DNA of 64,000 nucleotides, from the NCBI RefSeq assembly GCF_963678635.1, contig NC_087067.1, positions 56,333,964 through 56,397,963 of the forward strand. Reading direction: 5' to 3'. The translations under genes were made by a program, and so were the position numbers. Below the pieces are notes generated by a model, which was not told the DNA's origin, did no database searches, and saw nothing but the letters and a program-made list of their open reading frames with translations. Below, one piece after another: positions 40,841 to 52,161 of this stretch. The stretch comes from Symsagittifera roscoffensis (Eukaryota > Xenacoelomorpha > Acoela > Convolutidae). The first letter of the stretch is position 1, and each line of letters opens with the position of its first letter.

Positions 40841-41335
40841 TTAATCAAAGAGCTGTCGTGCAGCAGAAGAGTTCTGGAGGTTCTCTATAGAACGCAGAGC
40901 TGGACGAGGTTCCATTGCTAGTGGTTGTTGTGGAAGAGTGTTTTGAGGTGTCATTGTTTTTGAGAAACCCTCATCTTCATCTATTGTGATTGGGTTTTCG
41001 ACTGATCCTGTCTCCTTCCAAGGAAAGAGGAAGTCGTCGACTGGTTGAGCTACAAATCTTGAGTCCGGAATCTCGGGATAGTTCATTCCCACATGATCAG
41101 AAACTTCCTCCATCATTTGCATTGTTGCAAGTTGGTTCTCTGTGATGGGAACTTGCATCATATGATGTTGGTTGAAATCCCTTTGCATCACTTCCACCAT
41201 GTGCCAGACTAGGATTGGGATGTCCATTCGTGCCAGAAAAACTCCAGATACTGTTTCTCGCATTTGAATTTGTACTAGATCAGGCGAAAATTCTACAGAG
41301 TACATGAGGTTGCTGTTTTGCACTGAGAAGATCAT
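40841..41335 (-). CDS. Orphan ORF, 164 aa, function unknown
   Basis: ATG at 41335, TAA at 40841-40843, and an AATAAA signal about 18 nt after the stop on the minus strand. The product starts MIFSVQNSNLMYSVEF, is Met-rich in the middle (VEVMQRDFNQHHMM) and acidic and Pro/Gln-rich at the C-terminus (PITIDEDEGF). Upstream, on the minus strand, inverted CCAAT boxes (CTGATTGG) lie near 41523-41530, 41573-41580 and, as a variant, 41612. Ordered gene signals and an intact frame suggest a real gene, perhaps of the nearby DNA element. Confidence 0.5.
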   Translation of the reverse strand: MIFSVQNSNLMYSVEFSPDLVQIQMRETVSGVFLARMDIPILVWHMVEVMQRDFNQHHMMQVPITENQLATMQMMEEVSDHVGMNYPEIPDSRFVAQPVDDFLFPWKETGSVENPITIDEDEGFSKTMTPQNTLPQQPLAMEPRPALRSIENLQNSSAARQLFD

Positions 41336-42148
41336 TTTGAGCTATAAACTGAGTTAAAGAGTAAAAACAAGAAAGAGCTGATAGAAGGGTAGCTGACGGA
41401 AGATAAGTTGAAATTAAGGTATTTAGAGCTGAGAGAGGAGGTAGTTGACGGTAGTTAAGTTGAAAATAAAATGATTTTTAGTAGGGAGTTAGGGGTACCT
41501 TCAACTCGAATGTGTGGGTTTGACCAATCAGACTTGATTTTCCTTAGTTGGATTGAAGTCGTGTCCAATCAGATTTCAATTTCTTTTTATGCGATTCTTG
41601 GATAAAAGTCGAGTCCAATCGGAAACAATTTTTTTCATCAAGTTAATTGAATTTTTTGTATGTAATCAATGAGAAATCAAGTCAAGTTCTTTGATTTTGA
41701 TGTAAATTTGGGAGGAGTTGATTGAAAGTTCAAAAGATTTATTCGCAGAATGTTCAACTAGCAAAATGTGCCAAAAACGAGAAAAATATATTCTCTAGCA
41801 ATTGAGCATGGTGTATTGCAATCAGAAAAAAATTTCAGATAAACCAGATAAATCCTTGGTAGTTTAAAAAAAGAAATAATAATAAAGTATCAGCAATTAA
41901 ATTATCAGCTAAATCAACTTTTTTTAATCTATTCATCTTATTCAAGCAAGTGAAGATCGACTAGAAGAAGAATGATAAAAATTGACTTCACTCAACATAT
42001 CAGAAAAACACAATTAAATTACATTGAGATTTGCAGGTTAATGTTGACCCAGGGTATGCGTTGGACTTTTTGGATTTTTTCCAGACAGCGACTCATTTTG
42101 AAATAACATGATTGAAGTTGTGTATGTGAGTTGTTCATGTGTCGTCAG
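41336..42148. other. Intergenic DNA with CCAAT motifs
   Basis: Contains CCAATCAG at about 41523 and 41573 and CCAATCGG at about 41612, spaced roughly 40-50 bp, upstream of the minus-strand ORF at 40841. The right end is probably an intron leading into the exon at 42149. Confidence 0.4.
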
Positions 42149-42327
42149 GTGTGGAGATGACTCATTGTCACTTGAGGGACCTCCTGTATGACACAGATTA
42201 TACAGTGCGGGTGAGGGCTGTAAACAGCAGTGGCCACAGTGACTACAGCGACTCAATCATACTACGCACTGGCACTCCGCCCATCCAGTTTGCACTGGAC
42301 AACAACACTGCTCATGTCAGTTTGAAG
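42149..42327 (+). CDS. TRIM-like FN3-SPRY gene, exon with end of FN3 domain
   Basis: Acceptor GTGTCGTCAG, donor AAG-GTAAAT. Encodes THCHLRDLLYDTDYTVRVRA and NSSGHSDYSDSIILRTG, the last strands of a fibronectin type III domain, then QFALDNNTAHVSLK, the first strand of a SPRY/B30.2 domain. This FN3-SPRY joint is typical of TRIM9/TRIM67/MID-like (C-I/C-II TRIM) proteins. Upstream RING, B-box and coiled-coil exons lie outside what I can recognise here. Confidence 0.75.
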
Positions 42328-45325
42328 GTAAATTTGAATTCTAGTTACTGTAGAGAGAGCTGTAAACAAGTGGAACAGAATGAATTAATTGCGAATATCA
42401 AATATCTATTTTAAGAAATGCGTCCAAAAGCTCATTCTGACAGAATTTGTTTTGAGGTCGCCTGGAATTTCAAATTTGCACGCAAAGTTCCTCTTCATTT
42501 TAGAAAGATGGAAAGAAAGAATTTATTTCTCCAAAGTTATAATAAAACATCAAAATAGACACAGCATCAAAATAATTAACTCGGAGAGGATAGACAAAAG
42601 GTACATTGAGCGCCCACTTATAGTCTACCCGGTTTACATCAACAATTCAGGTTATTTAAACAAAATAATGATAAAAATAAAATATATTTTTGATTTTTTG
42701 ATATTTTCATTAAAAAGGCGATATTTCGGATATAAGAAAACTATTGGGGGCAGTCCTTCTATTGAAGCACTGTCACCGTTGTTAGAGGATATATGTTATT
42801 GTGGAGAAAAAAAACAGCGTTTTGCCTGTTTCAACTTTGGATTAGTGACAAATTTATTGCCTGACGTTGCTCTAGCTGTCAGGACATCCCAAATTCTTAC
42901 TATATCGGAACCTAAAGCAACTCGCCGACATTACCGATCGATCCTTCAAATTATTTGGTCAATTTATTGTGAGATGTGTAATAATTTTGCCCGCATTAAA
43001 CATTGCTGTCATATACAGTGGCCGTGACTTTTCGCCTTTTCAGTGTTTCAATGCAATCAGTCAACCTCAGCTTTGTCAAGGTCAAGGAAGTTGTTATGTA
43101 GTGTCAAATTGTCAACATCAACGACCTGCAGTTTTCAATTAACCTCATAAAACTCTGCGGAAAAAATTCTGAATTTATATCCTAGTTCCCCACACTGGTA
43201 TAAAATGAAACGGCTGCTTACACCTTCGAGCTAGCACGAACCTTCTTTTTTTCTAAACTAACTCGCAAATATAAGTTTTCATTACTTGGTGGCACTTTTG
43301 CTAGAATCACAATCTGTAGCATTGGAACTTTCATAGCATCTGTTCTGTTTTATCTGAGTCTAGTGATTGCGATTAATTAAGCGTCCGTGGGTCTAATTTG
43401 GGTCTTTCGAAGGAAACATTGTTTATATGCTTTCTTCCGGATCGCACAAGACGCTAAAAGTCTCAGAATCTATTCTATTGTATATTTAAATGCGGGCTTC
43501 TCTATCTCGCGATGTTTAAGCTTTTTCAACGTATTATTTTTGCATGTTTCAGCTATATCGTATATTGCAATGGTTAAGAATTTTTTTTTTCGATTTTCCA
43601 ATTTGATTTTAGTGGTTACTTTACGGAGTTTAAATTAAGCAGCCCAATATCGAATTAGGGGTTGCGAATTTGGCCTCCAATTTTGAATGCCCGAATCATT
43701 TTACTTAACGAGATAAGAAGATTTTTGAGATTTTTTTCAGAAATTTTAGAACATTTTAAATAACAAATAATTTACAAAACTTGAAGTTCCCAACCCTATA
43801 GTTGGGTACTGTCAGAGTATTCTAAGGAATTACAAATCTTGCTTCCAAATATGACTGTTCAAATCCTTGTAGTTTTCGAGATATGACGTTTTTTGTGATT
43901 TTGTCAAAAAAAATTCCAGAAAACTTATATTAGTTTTTTTTCCAAATCTGAAATTCCCAACCCTGTAATTGGGTCCTGTCGGATTACTCTCAAAGATTGC
44001 GAATTTTGTCTTGCAATATGACTGCTCAATTCTTTGTAGTTTTCGAGATACGATGTTTTTTGTAATTTTTTTAAAAAAGTGTTCAGAAAATTTTAATTAA
44101 ATATTTCTCAAAGTTTGAAATTCCCAACCTTATAGTTGGGTGCTGTCAGAATACTCTATAGAGTTACAAATTTTGCCTCCAAATATGACTGCTCAAATCT
44201 TTGTAGTTTTGGAGATATGACATTTTTGATTTTTTTCAAATATTTTCAGAAAACTTGAATTATTATTTTTTAAAATTTGAGTTTCCCAACCCTGTAGTTG
44301 GGTACTGTCAGAGTACTATCAAGGATTGCGAGCCTTGCCTCCAAATTTGATTGCTCAAATCCTTGTAGTTTTCGAGATATGATGTTTTTTGTAATTTTTT
44401 TAACAAATGTTCAGAAAGTTTTAATCAAATATTTCTCAAAATTTGAAAAAACCCAACGTTGTAATTGGGTGCTGTCAGAACACTCTATGGAGTTAATAAT
44501 CTTGCCTCCAAATATGACTGTTCAAATCCCTGTATGTTTCCAGATATGACGTTTTTTGTGATTTTTTCAAAAAACTTTCAGAAAATTTATCATTTTTTTT
44601 TTCTCGCAAAGTCTAAAATTCCCAACCCTGTAGTTAGGTCCTGTCAGAGTACTCTCAAAGACTGCGAATCTTGCCTCCAAGTATGACTGCTCAATTCTTT
44701 GTAGTTCTCGAGATATGACGTTTTTTTTGATTTTTTCAAAATTTTCAGGAAACTTAAGTTAATGTTTTTTCGCAAAATCTGAAATTACCAACTCTGTAAT
44801 TGGGTGCAGTCAGAGTACACTAAAAGTTTGCAGATGTTGTTTCCAATATATGCGGTTTTTCATGATTTGTTGAAAAGTTTCGAAGCACCGAGTTTCGTTA
44901 AACGCTAGTAGAATTTGTAGTTCAGTTTTTCATGACAATAGTTTCATTTTTGCTCGGTAATTGTTTCGGAATTTTCATCAAACGCCGTCGAATGTGTTTT
45001 TGGACATGTTTTCGGCAAATAGAGTATCATTCCAGACAACATTTCGAAGTTTTTTTAGATGTGGTTTTTTCGAGAGCTATTAAGGCCGTTTTATTTGGAC
45101 TTAGTGGCTCTCCTTTTCTTTCCTGTCTGCTAGCGTGTAATGCTATTTTGTAGCATCGCAAGTAATGTGAAGCTACGCTTTGCCGCTGTGTTTTAAAATC
45201 AGATCAAAAAGAAAATGAGGTGAACTAAAGTGCGAATTTGATTGCTGTTTTATACTCCACGGAAAAAGAATTGTAGTGTTTTTTTTTAGAGAGGAAGCAG
45301 TTAGAATTCTTTTTTTAAATTTCAG
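42328..45325 (+). other. Intron of the TRIM-like gene (3.0 kb)
   Basis: Bounded by GTAAAT and AAATTTCAG. It includes the 166-bp tandem repeat at 43640-44900. An AT-rich open frame of 212 codons at 42389-43027 has no coding features and I leave it out. Confidence 0.65.
43640..44900. repeat. Tandem repeat, unit about 166 bp, about 7.5 copies
   Basis: Each unit contains CCCAACCCT(A/G)TAGTTGGGT, CTGTCAGAGTACTCT, TTGCCTCCAAATATGACTG and GTAGTTTTCGAGATATGACG. The TTGGGT anchor recurs at about 43803, 43970, 44136, 44300, 44466, 44634 and 44802. The copies are quite diverged, so the array is old. Confidence 0.85.
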
Positions 45326-45497
45326 ATTACTGGCAACACAGCGCAGTAAGACAGAGGGGGTGCTAAGAGTAGACTGGGACAGTTAGGGGAGGACTGCTTC
45401 CTGGGGGCCTCCTTCTCTGTTTTGGGAGACAAGAGCGTGAACAAGGGCAAGCACTACTGGGAAGTGAAGGTGAAGGTCAAATCAACAGACAGAATAG
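45326..45497 (+). CDS. TRIM-like FN3-SPRY gene, exon 2 of the visible part (in-frame stop)
   Basis: In phase with the previous exon. It begins ITGNTAQ and meets TAA at 45347-45349, then continues in the same frame through LGEDCFLGASFSVLGDK and NKGKHYWEVKVKV (SPRY core). It ends one base into a codon before the donor GTCAGT. A later acceptor, for example after TTAG at 45391, would avoid the stop but lose about 20 residues. So either this gene is a pseudogene, or the acceptor is alternative, or the base is wrong. Confidence 0.6.
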
Positions 45498-45723
45498 GTC
45501 AGTTTGTTCTTTCAATTTGGCGCTCTATTCTCCTTAATCATCGTAGAGCTCTGCGCAAGTTAAATTTAAACTCGTTTAATTCATCTTCTGAGCTAGCGAA
45601 ACTTGATTCACTGTGTTTCAGTTCACTTCGGAATTAGACTTCAAACTGTGTTCAGATTATTTTTAGTTTAAAACAGTTACTGCATATATGAAAAGTATCA
45701 GTCATGGTTGATGTTTTGTTCAG

Positions 45724-46019
45724 GTGTGGCTTACCTGAACACTCCTCGCGATAGTCTAATCGGGGACTCAGACAAGTCCTGGGCGATTGGGTTCCTCGCA
45801 AACGAAGAGGGACGACTCTTCTGCTACCACAACAAGAAGAAAAAACAACTCAATATCGAGCTTCCATCATCTTCGCCTCCTCTGAAATCGGTCACAGTCG
45901 GAACACCTTTGGATCTAAATGAGAACTTTGTGGCGTTCTTCATAACAGAGTTTCACCAGCACATTCACACATTTAAGGTCAACTTCACAGATCCAGTTTT
46001 TCCAGCATTTTCAGTCTGA
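45724..46019 (+). CDS. TRIM-like FN3-SPRY gene, last exon
   Basis: Acceptor TTTTGTTCAG ends at 45723, phase matches the previous exon (I-G-VAYLNTPRD). Encodes SDKSWAIGFLANEEGRLFCY, TVGTPLDLNENFVAFFI and FTDPVFPAFSV, the C-terminal half of a SPRY/B30.2 domain including its LDL core, stop TGA at 46017-46019. Function by family: substrate or microtubule-related protein binding by an E3 ligase. Confidence 0.75.
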
Positions 46020-47560
46020 CCAAATGACGTCACAATTTCTTCTGGACTGCAAGTGCCAGATTTTCTTTTGGTGTGAGCTACGAGGCAGGGGTCGATTAGA
46101 AGTTGAGCTTTTGCATTCATAGGGATATTTTCAGTGCTATAGATTTAATATGTAGCGCAGTAATCATTTTAAATCTGAGCGAGATAGTTTAGAACAAATG
46201 TATAGAACTTATCAACCTTCATTAAGTTCACGCAGTTTGCTCTTTGTCTAATAGAGTGAACTGAAATTGCAGCATGTCCATTGTGGTAATTAAATGTCAA
46301 TCAACGTAGTGATGACACTTATAGAGGGTGAAATTTTTTCTGAATAAAATTAGGCTGGGGTTTCAGGAGCAACAGACTTCAAGTCAAAATTTCGATAAAA
46401 GATCGGGACCACTCTCATTATATTTGTTGGCTATTAAAGCAAAACCTTGTCGTTGAAATCGTTGCACGGCTTTCTTTTTTCAACTTGTTTCAAAGAATGT
46501 TCTTCTGCCTTTAGCACCTCGTTTTTGGGTCTTTTGCATAGTATAACACTCATAAAGACTAAGTTTTTGCGCTAACTACCTTATCGGAATCATTTTTTTT
46601 CAATAATCATTGATTTATGATACGGCGCTAACCGTTGTATCGGAATCAAGAATTTTTGTTTAATCAAGGATTGTCATTCGTTGATCATACGTTTTGTAGC
46701 AGTAACAAGGTTTTGTGTTTATTTCACGAAATTAGATAAGTTAGCTGCAAGCTTTTATTCAAGATATTGGCGACCAACTGATAAGGTCTGTTCAATTTAA
46801 ATTTCCTCGGTTAACTAATCAAAATTACGGCTCTTTTCATCGCTGTTTCTATACATGTCATAAAATCATGACAAAAACGGAAGTGAGTTAGGTATGAGGC
46901 GTATAACTGATAGAGTAATTTCGGATAGGGTACACCGTGTGCTCGTCACGCTATCTTATTTTCGGCCGGATAGATTCGTGCAACTTCTTAGTCTAATACC
47001 GATCCTAATCTTACTCTTATATCTACTAGTCTCAGGGTGTTTAACTAGTCTCTGCTAGGCTCAAATAGATCTAGAGTATACTGGTATTATTGCGGCTGCT
47101 GAAGTTCTCGAGGAGAGGTAACTAATCTCTAAGTTAAATTCAAATCTCTCTGGTGCTGAAATTACAAGTAATTTCAGCACTTACAAATAAGTGGGTTGTT
47201 AGTTGGATGGATTGTGATTGGTTAATATTAAATATTTTACAGTGGTAAAATATCTAATTTATAAATAATAAAATGTAGTTTAGATCAGGTTCCAGAAGTT
47301 TAAATTGTCCATTCGACTTTAACAAATCGTGCCCAGCGCCTTTTCTTTTGTCATTAATTCTTCGGGTCTCATGAGGTATGTCAATACCCTTGTCATGTCA
47401 ATACTCTCTTTAAACGAGGTATGTCAATACCCTCCATACCAAAATCTGGTAAAATTACCTCTTCGCCTCCCCATGTCTTCTTACCATTGGGCTGACTTAG
47501 TTTTTTCACTTAGTGGGTAGAAAGTAAGATTAATTTCGATGAGTCATGGAGGTAGTATGT
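46020..47560. other. Intergenic DNA
   Basis: No gene seen. A perfect palindrome GTGCTGAAATTAC-AA-GTAATTTCAGCAC lies at 47153-47180, and GAGGTATGTCAATACCCT is repeated at about 47370 and 47418. Confidence 0.4.
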
Positions 47561-47569
47561 ATGATCCCA

Positions 47570-48060
47570 TCAATTGCTTTTGTTTAGATTTTTAACTTTG
47601 TTTCTGGGGTCATATACAGTGACAAAGCTTAAAAAAGCAATAGATGGGATGACACAGCCTAATTCCAAATGGTTGTCATTAACTGAGCTCTCCTCTCTTT
47701 CGTCGTCATCTTTGTTGATTATTTCGATAGATTCTAAATGGTAGTCATTATCGTCTCCAATAACGAAGCTCTCATCTTTTTCGTCGTCATCTGGGTCGAT
47801 TATTTCGATGGCTTCACCAGTTGCATCCATGGGGTCTTCATCGGATAGTATCGCAGGGATTCTGCAGTCAATGGTGCTAAGTTTGTTACTCAGAGAATTT
47901 TCGAGTTTTTTCGTTGTGGGCGCTGTTCCGTGTCTTGCTCGGCTCTACCGCAAAATGAGTTGCGACAACTGACCTCGAATGCTCTTTTTGGACATCAATC
48001 GCTCTTATTTGCTTTGGATCTGCAATGGTTTCCGTCCAATGAAAGTTAATTGTTTTAGCT
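47570..48060 (-). pseudogene. Decayed acidic-repeat ORF
   Basis: Minus-strand frame with two related acidic blocks, IEIIDPDDDEKDESFV and IEIINKDDDEREESSV, each followed by ...NHLE/YHLE. The frame is open upstream (CRIPAILSDEDPMDATG) to a TAG near 47950, beyond which it reads MSKKSIRGQLSQLILR in the same frame. Probably a remnant of a gene or transposon ORF; family not recognised. Confidence 0.3.
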
Positions 48061-48229
48061 TTTTCTTGGAAGCAACTAGCGCAATGGTTCTGACTGTGGA
48101 CGTTTTTGTTGCTGTTTTGAGCCTGTTTTCTAACTCTACTAACTTGATGTCGAGATTTTGTAGATTGAATGGACAGAACAAAAAGGTCTTGTCGTTTGGA
48201 CCGTGTAATTTTAGCATTGTCATATGATG

Positions 48230-50069
48230 ATGATGCCCATAGTTCAGCTATCGTACTTGTTTGCGCACCAGCTCATAAGAATTAGCAATTGAATAAGATT
48301 ATGCTGGATTAAACGATAATCTGCAGCCTCTGCATTTCCTGCCATCATTTTACTTCAGTTCCCCAAATTTTTTTTTGGGTAGTTTTAAGTGATCGTTTAG
48401 GTCATCCACACTTGAATCTTTGGGAGGTCTCACAATCCAGCAGTAATTTCAATGCAGTCGGACAACCTTCACAGCTTTCGATCGATGCTTTGCGCGGTAA
48501 TTACAAATCGCTCAGTATGGTTGTGCGCTAATTTAAAAGTTTCGAGACTCTTCAATAACGTCTGAGAAGAAACACGATTATCGCAGATGGAGTCAGTTGA
48601 TGTTTTTTTTAATTTCTTAGAGAATGCTGCAATTGTCGACAATTCTGTCTTTTTGAGCTGAGGTCAAAAACAGTACAACAGGTTTCATTACGTTAGCAAT
48701 ACTTGTGTAATTCGGACAAAACGTTGGGTAGTAATATAGGGTCCTGTCTACTTTCTATCTTAGAAAGTAAATCTAAAATTTGCTAGAAAATATTTTATTA
48801 GAAAAGAATTTAGTACGATTTTACTACAAGTTGCCTTTAGACTCGATGAATGTTTTAAGGGTTGGTTTTGGGATGTTTTTGGTTGAAAATGGTTGGTTGT
48901 TTCCAAGAGAAGGGTTGGAGTGGTTTAAGAAAATATGTTGGAATGAGTCTCAGTAGTTTTCAGCTTCTATTTATACTTCATTGCGAAATTTCCCAATTTG
49001 TTATAGCAAATAGGAAGTTACTTTTCAACTTCGTTATCTCTCTTGATAGTCATTCTTACATTAGTTTTTTACGAGTAGAGTCGTTCGTACGTTCGTATTT
49101 TACTAGTAGAGTCGTTACTATTCGTTTTTCATGAGAAGAGTCTTATTTACCAATACTTTAACCGTTATACGAGTTATCTCAAATACTTTAAGTCTTCAAT
49201 TTATTTTGCAAAGGGATGTAAACAGACTGATTATATTGTGGCGGCGGCGTCACGCTTTGTGAACACAATAAACTCTATATTTCTGTCTATTCTATGTTTC
49301 GATGACTTTGTGTATGTTTTTTTTTTAAGTTCCCGGATCTGATGGGTCTCATTAATGTGACTCCGTTGTATCTGTTCGGTATATTCATCCATCTGGGGGG
49401 TTTGCATTTTTGCTTTTAAACACTTCGCGGGATCATAGTTTTTGGTGATCAAAGAGTGAATTTGTTATGAAGTACAGTTTCCGTATTGGATGGTAAGCTT
49501 CCAATTTGAAGTAATTTATCAGAGGATTCAACGCATAATTCAAAACCATGTCAAATCCTGGGTTGGTGTTGAGGAAATATGGTGCTCTTTGTCCAACTGA
49601 ATATGCAATTGTCTATTTAGTTAAGTAGGATGCAAGAGCTGTCACCTAACTGTCATTACTGTGTGGAACCTGGTACCGGCGAGTTAGCTGTTTATACCTG
49701 ATAGGGTCGAACTATTTGGGTTCGTTTCTCAATGCGAGAATTATAAGGAACCAGGTGTATTTTGAAATTAGGAGGGCAAGTTCGCAGGGGTGAACAAATC
49801 TCCGTCGTCGTACTGAAACCAATACAGAGAACATTAATCAAAAAAATCTAATAAAATTGCAAACCGCAATGAGAATGACACGAAACTTAATTAATGTATA
49901 CACCCTTCATCCATCATATAACTACTAAACACTGGAAATTAATATTCATATGGCTCTAAAATTTAACGCCAATACTGTTTGGAGCACTGAAGTTGTGGAG
50001 GAACATTGGAGTCGGACATTTTTAAGCCCAAATTTAGGTACCAATGTGAAGAATAAAAAAAGGTCTGGT
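48230..50069. other. Intergenic DNA left of the tandem array
   Basis: AT-rich with (G)TCGTACGTTCGTA-like short repeats near 49080-49130. No gene recognised. The array begins at about 50070 with GTTCAACAGGAACGG. Confidence 0.4.
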
Positions 50070-50085
50070 TCAACAGGAACGGAAA

Positions 50086-50645
50086 ATGCGTCATCGAAAA
50101 GCAAGTCCTTTGAACGATCTTGATCCAGGAAGCAGAGAATTCGATGAATGGGTCACTAAAAACCATATGATGTTACCGAATTATTTGCTGGATCAAATTG
50201 GTATCCTCATACAAAGCAGAAAACAGGTCTACGAGAGTTGTTGTGTGACTGAATCGTATCCTGCTCTGAAGCGCACAGCTATTCAAGACCCTACTTGCCT
50301 TGATCGTTCACCGAGAAAAATACTGTTTAACTACGATTGCCAATCGATCCCCTTCTACGAAAATCAGGAAGGATCCATTAGAGGTTTAGCAGAGCGAGAA
50401 ACTTACTGGAACATTGAGTCGATTGAATCACCAGATTCAACAGAAAAAAAGATGAGGACCAGCAGACGCCCAAAACCCCCATTAAACCGGATATTTTTCC
50501 AATCACTCAACAACAGCAGCAGCAAACTTCTGCTTCTTCTTCCAGCAGTCAAAGTCCCACTGCACCAACCTTAGTAACTGAGACACCGCCTATCAATGCT
50601 TGCTATTCGCCGAAAAAACGCAAACTGCAATTTAGAGATCTCTGA
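50086..50645 (+). CDS. Array gene copy 1 (5' truncated, mixed type)
   Basis: The first 35 codons found in the other copies are missing; unrelated DNA joins just before CAACAGGAACGGAAAATG. The open frame runs from ATG 50086 to TAG 50572-50574, and the C-terminal tail frame to TGA 50643-50645. It reads MRHRKASPLNDLDPGSREFD and PNYLLDQIGILIQSRKQVYE. The heptamer A-AAA-AAG is at 50445-50451 in phase. It is likely a pseudogene because start and promoter are lost. Confidence 0.6.
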
Positions 50646-51514
50646 AAACTCAAAAAAAACTTTGTTTCCACCGAGATTGCACCAGTTTGGGGGTTTATTA
50701 TTTAGTTTGATTAGTTTTAAATATTGTGGCTGAATCTTTGTTTATGTTTTGTTTTTGATTTTTCTAATTTAATGTTTGCTCTGTAACTTTTTTTTTCAGA
50801 AATCTTTGAAAGAATAAAACTAAACAAAAAGAAACAACTTTAAAATTTTTTTTTGTTTGAAAAAAAAATTAAGTTTCAAAACTTTGTTGAAAACAAATAC
50901 TGGTATCAAAAATTATCCTCTGGTTTCGACCATTAGTAGGTGATCAACGTAGCTAATGAATGTTTGCCTGTATATGCAACACTTAACATGTTATTTCTGT
51001 TCAAAACCGAAACCAGAAAAAGTTTGCAAAATTTCGTGTTTTTTTTGTCCAAAAATTGTCGAAAATTGATTTTGTGAACTGCAACTTTATCCCATACTGT
51101 TGCTATAATGATATTACAGCTGATGAAACCCGCAGTGCCTTGATACGACGCTTTTTGAAATGTAATTTTTGAGAAAATCGAAATTCGTTTAAATTCATCG
51201 TTGGATAAGTGTCGTTCACTATGAAGGCGTGCTCAGAAATGGATGAAACCAATTTTTTTTAGACTCAGCGGGATCGTAAACAAGGCTTAGCCGCCGTTTT
51301 CGAGTCTGGGCGGCCACGTTTCAAAAGATATTTGGTGGTTTTTGAAAGGACTGCATATCCACTGAGCCAATGCTCCTCACAACCCTGCAGTGGAAACCAT
51401 CTTAAAGTAAAAGCTGAAACACTGCAAAGGACCCAACAGATACCTGAATCAGTGATCACATACGCCGAATGAATTTAATAAAAACAAGAAAAAATCAAAA
51501 AAGAAAAAATTGAT

Positions 51515-51720
51515 CTGATTGGCTTTTTTTCACTATAAATGCAATACTCCTTGCGTGAAAGCAACTCGCTTCGGCTAATTGAATCGAATAGCCACTCCCG
51601 GCGCAACAATGGAAGGCAGCACCCGTCTGCTAACTTTCTGGCATCGGGCGAGAGGTCATCATTCGCGAGTAGTATCCGGCGTCTATTTCCATAGCAGTCC
51701 TGTTACAAAATAACAGATGG
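51515..51720 (+). promoter_or_regulatory. Promoter-like segment of the array unit
   Basis: Inverted CCAAT box (GATTGG) about 13 bp before TATAAAT (51534-51540), followed by a GC-richer conserved block (CGCTTCGGCTAATTG, CACTCCCGGCGCAAC, GCATCGGGCGAG). The same arrangement recurs with TATAAAT at about 53694, 55875, 58029 and 60186. A second TATA-like TTTTTATAAACCC lies about 140 bp before each gene ATG (for example near 52025). Which one starts the gene transcript is unknown. Confidence 0.45.
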
Positions 51721-52161
51721 TACCACTTAATTGGTTGAATGTGTACAGCGGGTTCTCAAATATGAAAACTAGCTTAGTACAACAATAAATTAATACCAAA
51801 AATGGTTATACATGTCAAATCTGTCTGGCAAATTCCCGTTTTAGCTCAAAAATCTCAACGTTTTTACCCTGGTGGCATGCATGTTATCTCTTTGAAGTGT
51901 AAAACTTCTGTCATTTTGGGCTTAGGGTATCATAAAAAGGCCCCATGCTGTTTCTTTGAAGTATAGATTTTCAAAGCGTTCACATTTCGACTTTAATTGC
52001 AAAAACCCTGAAAACATTAAAATTTTTATAAACCCAGATTTATGGTAATTGGCTAAATCTTAGACCACCAGCAATAAAAAACTAAAAGTGGTACGTCAAA
52101 CTAAATCTACTCACTATTTTTATTCAATCTCTCAAAATCAAACAAAACAAAATTTTCAACG

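Noticed and set aside
42389-43027. 212-codon ORF in the TRIM-like intron
   Set aside because: AT-rich with Ile/Lys/Tyr bias, overlaps the intron after a good donor, no domain or signals.
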